This document shows, piece after piece, positions 60,831 through 64,000 of a stretch of DNA of 64,000 bases. How positions within the stretch are numbered: the stretch's first letter is position 1; each line of letters starts with the position of its first letter. The DNA is from Pokkaliibacter plantistimulans (GTDB lineage: Bacteria > Pseudomonadota > Gammaproteobacteria > Pseudomonadales > Balneatricaceae). The notes below the pieces were generated by a model that ran no database searches, was not told the DNA's origin, and was given only the letters and a program-made list of their open reading frames with translations. Position numbers and translations under genes: made by a program. The stretch covers positions 1,860,001 through 1,924,000 of the forward strand of contig NZ_CP177354.1 in assembly GCF_046844695.1 (NCBI RefSeq), given 5' to 3'.

Positions 60831-61478
60831 TCAGCCCTCGGCGCTGCTGTCACTCAGTTGCGCCAGCATCTGCTCGTTCAGTCCCCCTTCCTGCAGCTGC
60901 ATGGCTGTCTCCATACAGGCCCTGAGCAGGGCATTCTTGCTGTCTTCATCGGTCAGCGCACGGGCAATGGCCATGCCGCCTACCATCAGCGCGGTAATCG
61001 CCAGTGAGCGTTGCTGGCGGCTGTTCACATCACCACTCAGGCGTTCCTCCACCGGCTCCAGACCGGCTTCGATCACATTGCTCAGGCCGTGAAACACCCG
61101 GGTGTAGGCATCGCGCACGCCCTTGTCCCGGTTGGCAATGTCGGTGGAAAGAAAGGCCATGGGGCAGGGGAAGAACTGCAGCGCCAGGTGCTCGTCACTG
61201 AGATAACTGCGGATCACCTGACGGGTGGTTTGCGCCGGATCGCGGAGGTTTTCCAGCACCTTGTTGACCGCACTGTGGCGGCTGGCGGCAATGATGGACT
61301 CGCGATACAGCTCCTGCTTGGAGCGGAAGTGGGCGTAGAAGGCACCACGGGTGAGGCCGGCGGCTTCCATCACCTGATCGATGGAAACGGCATCAAAGCC
61401 TTTGGTGGCAAAGAGTTCGGCCGCGGCGCGGACGATACGCTCGCGAGACTGCTGCTTGTGGGCGGGGGCGTAGGGCAT
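60831..61478 (-). CDS. TetR-family regulator near lpd
   Basis: A 215-residue TetR regulator with its helix-turn-helix at ~8-60 (RAAAELFATKGFDAVSIDQV; GLTRGAFYAHFRSKQELY). The start at 61478 replaces a longer 268-codon frame because the TetR fold begins there. It is divergent from lpd, with a perfect 22-bp palindrome between, so it likely controls lpd and itself. Confidence 0.8.
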   Translation of the reverse strand: MPYAPAHKQQSRERIVRAAAELFATKGFDAVSIDQVMEAAGLTRGAFYAHFRSKQELYRESIIAASRHSAVNKVLENLRDPAQTTRQVIRSYLSDEHLALQFFPCPMAFLSTDIANRDKGVRDAYTRVFHGLSNVIEAGLEPVEERLSGDVNSRQQRSLAITALMVGGMAIARALTDEDSKNALLRACMETAMQLQEGGLNEQMLAQLSDSSAEG

Positions 61479-61544
61479 GGGGTGGCTCTCTCTGTACTGA
61501 TCGTCTGCCGTCACTGGCCAAGTATAGAGGCTGAGGGGAAGGTT

Positions 61545-61566
61545 AAATATGTTCTTTAACATATTT
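61545..61566. promoter_or_regulatory. 22-bp palindromic TetR operator
   Basis: AAATATGTT-CTTT-AACATATTT is a perfect inverted repeat with a 4-bp spacer, 67 bp upstream of the TetR start and 84 bp upstream of lpd. It is the probable operator for both. Confidence 0.6.
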
Positions 61567-61649
61567 TGATGGCACCTATGATGATTACATTCCAAACCGG
61601 CTGTTAAGCGTTGCTTGCTGCCATCCGTGCAATCCACAGGAGGCTTTAC

Positions 61650-63080
61650 ATGAAACCGACTCTACAGACCCAACTGGTCGTTATCGGCTCTGGCCCCGGC
61701 GGCTATTCGGCGGCATTCCGCGCTGCTGATCTGGGGATGGAGGTGACGCTCATCGAGCGTTACAGCGAACTGGGTGGTGTCTGTCTCAATGTCGGCTGCA
61801 TTCCGTCCAAAGCCCTGCTGCATGTGGCGCAGATTCGGCGGGAAGTCAGCACGGCGGCTCATGTCGGCTTGAGCTTCAGTGATAACGGGGTGGATCTGGA
61901 CAAGGTGCGCGCCTTCAAGCAAAGCAGCGTCGACAAACTCTCCGGTGGTGTGTCGGCCATGGCCAAAGAGCGCAAGGTGCGGGTGCTGCAGGGTTATGCA
62001 CGCTTCAGCGGCAGTCATCAGTTGCTCATCGAGCAGGAAGATGGCGTGCAGCTGTTGCAGTTTGAGCAGGCCATCATCGCTGCAGGCTCGCGCAGTGTGC
62101 AGCTGCCCTTTATTCCCCATGATGATGCGCGGGTATGGGATTCCACTGCGGCACTGGAGTTGCGCAGCATACCGCCGCGTCTGCTGGTGATCGGCGGCGG
62201 TATCATCGGCCTTGAGCTGGGCACGGTATACCAGTCGCTCGGTAGTCAGGTCACGGTAGTGGAAGCCTCACCGCAGCTGGTGCCGGCGGCTGACAAGGAT
62301 CTGATCGATATTTTCCAGCGCAGTAATAAGGACTATCTCACGGTACTGCTGAGCACCAGGGTGACGGCTGTTGAGGCGCGTGCCGATGCGCTGGGCGTTA
62401 CGCTGGAAGACGCCAAAGGCCAGCCTGCTCAGCAGGATTTTGATGCCATTCTGGTGGCAGTGGGGCGGCGCCCTAACGGCCTGCTGCTGGATGCTGACAA
62501 GGCTGGCGTCAAGGTGGATGAGCGTGGCTTTATTCCGGTCAGCAAACAGATGCAGACCAGCCAGCCGCACATCTTCGCTATTGGCGATATCGCCGGTGAG
62601 CCGATGCTGGCCCACAAGGCCACCCATGAAGGCCATGTGGCGGCTGAGGTCGCGGCGGGCCACCGGCAGAGTTTTGATGCGCTGGTGATTCCGTCTATTG
62701 CCTATACCAACCCGGAAATCGCCTGGGTCGGGCTGACCGAAAAGCAGGCCAGACAACAGGGGCTGGCTTATCAGGTCGCGGCCTTCCCGTGGAAGTTCAA
62801 TGGCCGTGCCATCGGTGCGGATCGCGTCGATGGTAAAACCAAGCTGATCTATGACGAGGCCACCGGCAGACTGCTGGGCGCCGGTCTGGTGGGCATCAAT
62901 GCCGGTGAACTGCTGGCCGAACTGACCCTGGCCATCGAGTTCGGTGCCACGGTGGATGATATTGCCCTGACCATTCATGCCCATCCGACTCTGAGCGAAT
63001 CGGTGGGGCTGGCGGCGGAACTGGCCGTGGGCACCATTACCGATCTGCCCAATCCCAGAGCCAAGAAAACCGCGAAGTAA
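61650..63080 (+). CDS. lpdA: dihydrolipoyl dehydrogenase
   Basis: A 476-residue flavoprotein disulfide reductase (E3) with the redox pair in GGVCLNVGCIPSK near 41-53, FAD motif IGSGPGGYSAA near 13, NAD motif VIGGGIIGLELG near 180 and the catalytic His in HAHPTLSESV near 447. It lacks a front lipoyl domain. The start at 61650 has AGGAGG seven bases before. It has no E1/E2 genes near it, so it is a stand-alone copy, perhaps for a glycine-cleavage or branched-chain complex, and is linked to the TetR gene. Confidence 0.88.
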   Translation: MKPTLQTQLVVIGSGPGGYSAAFRAADLGMEVTLIERYSELGGVCLNVGCIPSKALLHVAQIRREVSTAAHVGLSFSDNGVDLDKVRAFKQSSVDKLSGGVSAMAKERKVRVLQGYARFSGSHQLLIEQEDGVQLLQFEQAIIAAGSRSVQLPFIPHDDARVWDSTAALELRSIPPRLLVIGGGIIGLELGTVYQSLGSQVTVVEASPQLVPAADKDLIDIFQRSNKDYLTVLLSTRVTAVEARADALGVTLEDAKGQPAQQDFDAILVAVGRRPNGLLLDADKAGVKVDERGFIPVSKQMQTSQPHIFAIGDIAGEPMLAHKATHEGHVAAEVAAGHRQSFDALVIPSIAYTNPEIAWVGLTEKQARQQGLAYQVAAFPWKFNGRAIGADRVDGKTKLIYDEATGRLLGAGLVGINAGELLAELTLAIEFGATVDDIALTIHAHPTLSESVGLAAELAVGTITDLPNPRAKKTAK

Positions 63081-63415
63081 CGAACACCCGGCACTGCTCG
63101 TACAGAGGGTGCCGTGCTGTCATCTTTAGCAGGTCGATCTTAATTTAAAGAGGTTGACCATGAACCAGGTAGTCACCCCTCCTCCCAGTGCAACGGATCC
63201 TGTGGCTGGCAATCTGACAACAGCGGTAAGGAAAGTGGGCGCAAACGGGTGATGGTGCTTGCCGCACCGATCTGCATTTCGAGCGTCTGGCAGAACAGCT
63301 GAACGCTGCCCGATAGCCGCCCATGGACTTTAGCAGTGAACTGCAGCCATGGCCGTTCGCGAGGCGCATTGATCTTCAGTAGGTGAATATTTTCAGGTGT
63401 GAGAGGACAACCAGA
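63081..63415. other. gap with short ORFs between lpd and fabF
   Basis: About 335 bp. It holds a 30-codon ORF with a good ribosome site (63160) and two short frames after it that look like pieces of one decayed gene (see separate entry). No RNA gene or terminator is clear. Confidence 0.45.
63160..63252 (+). CDS. short ORF, probably frameshifted gene remnant
   Basis: A 30-codon ORF (MNQVVTPPPSATDPVAG start) behind AAAGAGG with six-base spacing. A +1 shift near 63248 would carry it on for a further 22 codons (GDGACRTDLHFERLAEQLNAA). It could be a real small peptide or the front of a broken gene. The family is unknown. Confidence 0.25.
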   Translation: MNQVVTPPPSATDPVAGNLTTAVRKVGANG

Positions 63416-64000
63416 ATGAAACGTATTGTGGTGACCGGCATGGGTATGGTCAGCCCGTTGGGCTGCGGAGTGGAGACGGTCTGGCAGCGGCTGCTGGCGG
63501 GCAGGTCCGGCATCGCGCTGTTGCCCGACGCCATTACCGAAGATATTGCCGCCAAGGTGGGCGGCAGGGTGCCAGCCAAAGCAGACGATGCCGAGGGTGG
63601 ATTTGATGCCGACGACTGGGTGCCCGGCAAGGAACAGAAAAAGATGGACCGCTTTATCCTGTTCGCCATCGCCGCTGCCAGACAGGCGCTGCAGCAGGCG
63701 GGCTGGGTAGCCAGCACGGCGCAACAACAGGAGCGTACCGCCACAGTGATTGCCTCCGGCATCGGTGGCTTCGGTGCCATCGCCGATGCGGTACGCACCA
63801 CCGATGGTCGTGGCCCACGACGGCTGTCGCCCTTCACCATTCCCAGCTTTCTGGTCAATCTGGCAGCCGGTCATATTTCCATTATGCATGGCTTCAAGGG
63901 GCCGCTGGGTGCGCCGGTCACGGCCTGTGCCGCGGGTGTTCAGGCAATCGGTGATGCCGCCAGAATGATTCACGCCGGTGAGGCGGATATTGCCGTCTGT
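63416..64000 (+). CDS. fabF: beta-ketoacyl-ACP synthase (FabF-type), partial
   Basis: The first 195 codons of a ketoacyl synthase, cut by the window end. The start MKRIVVTGMGMVSPLG, the QKKMDRFILFAIAAARQAL stretch, SGIGGFGAI and the catalytic Cys in TACAAGVQAIGDAARMI (about residue 173) mark the FabF/KAS II family, which condenses acyl-ACP with malonyl-ACP in fatty acid synthesis. Isolated FabF paralogs often serve special lipids. The His residues are past the window edge. Confidence 0.88.
   Translation, partial: MKRIVVTGMGMVSPLGCGVETVWQRLLAGRSGIALLPDAITEDIAAKVGGRVPAKADDAEGGFDADDWVPGKEQKKMDRFILFAIAAARQALQQAGWVASTAQQQERTATVIASGIGGFGAIADAVRTTDGRGPRRLSPFTIPSFLVNLAAGHISIMHGFKGPLGAPVTACAAGVQAIGDAARMIHAGEADIAVC

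Overview
The window reads as a gammaproteobacterial chromosome. The aroA, ben, ast, moa, emr and fab genes are all of proteobacterial type, most core genes are GC-rich, and many sensory and efflux proteins resemble those of marine or soil Oceanospirillales-like bacteria. That placement is an inference from gene style, not from a marker gene.

Layout. Positions 1-11.5 kb are accessory DNA. They hold a HerA-type ATPase with a DUF3223 protein, a short stretch that matches the T-arm of tmRNA (a common island attachment site), a minus-strand run of six small unfamiliar genes (3.4-6.0 kb, two of them with unusual cysteine content), and a two-gene unit of a very acidic 739-residue protein followed by a SNF2-type helicase (6.4-11.5 kb). 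Core DNA follows: a LysR/TDT-transporter pair, aroA, a 2OG-Fe(II) oxygenase, and a benzoate dioxygenase cluster (benM-type regulator, benA, benB, benC, benD) into which two copies of a 147-bp palindromic repeat have been placed. From 21.5 to 24.3 kb lies a zinc-type ABC importer with a Zur-like operator and a 53-codon overlapping leader gene. Next come astA and a ctlX-like hydrolase with a divergent Lrp regulator.

The centre of the window (27.4-42.0 kb) looks like one catabolic regulon. It has a FadL-type porin, a molybdopterin enzyme closely resembling the pyrogallol transhydroxylase large subunit but with an N-terminal SCP2-like lipid-binding domain, an extradiol-type dioxygenase, a fumarylacetoacetase-like hydrolase, the matching Fe-S subunit (with several cluster cysteines missing), an acyl-CoA ligase, a TetR regulator, a DUF3141 (PHA-synthase-like) protein and the molybdenum cofactor genes moaA and moaB. 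The same TGTCA-N2-TTGAC operator lies in both promoter regions. My working model is breakdown of a hydrophobic phenolic substrate (for example an alkylated phenol or resorcinol) by oxygen-independent ring hydroxylation, ring cleavage, C-C hydrolysis and CoA activation of the side chain.

From 42 to 54.6 kb are a chemoreceptor, c-di-GMP enzymes, an EmrAB-OMF efflux operon with its TetR repressor, a CNT nucleoside transporter and an aldo-keto reductase. From 54.6 to 58.7 kb a visibly AT-rich foreign gene, a GHKL (MORC/MutL-like) ATPase fused to a PD-(D/E)XK nuclease, is broken by two insertion sequences. Both left exact target duplications, so the original gene of about 636 codons can be rebuilt on paper. 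The last part carries an aminotransferase, a TetR regulator with a 22-bp palindromic operator, a dihydrolipoyl dehydrogenase and the start of a FabF-type ketoacyl synthase cut by the window end.
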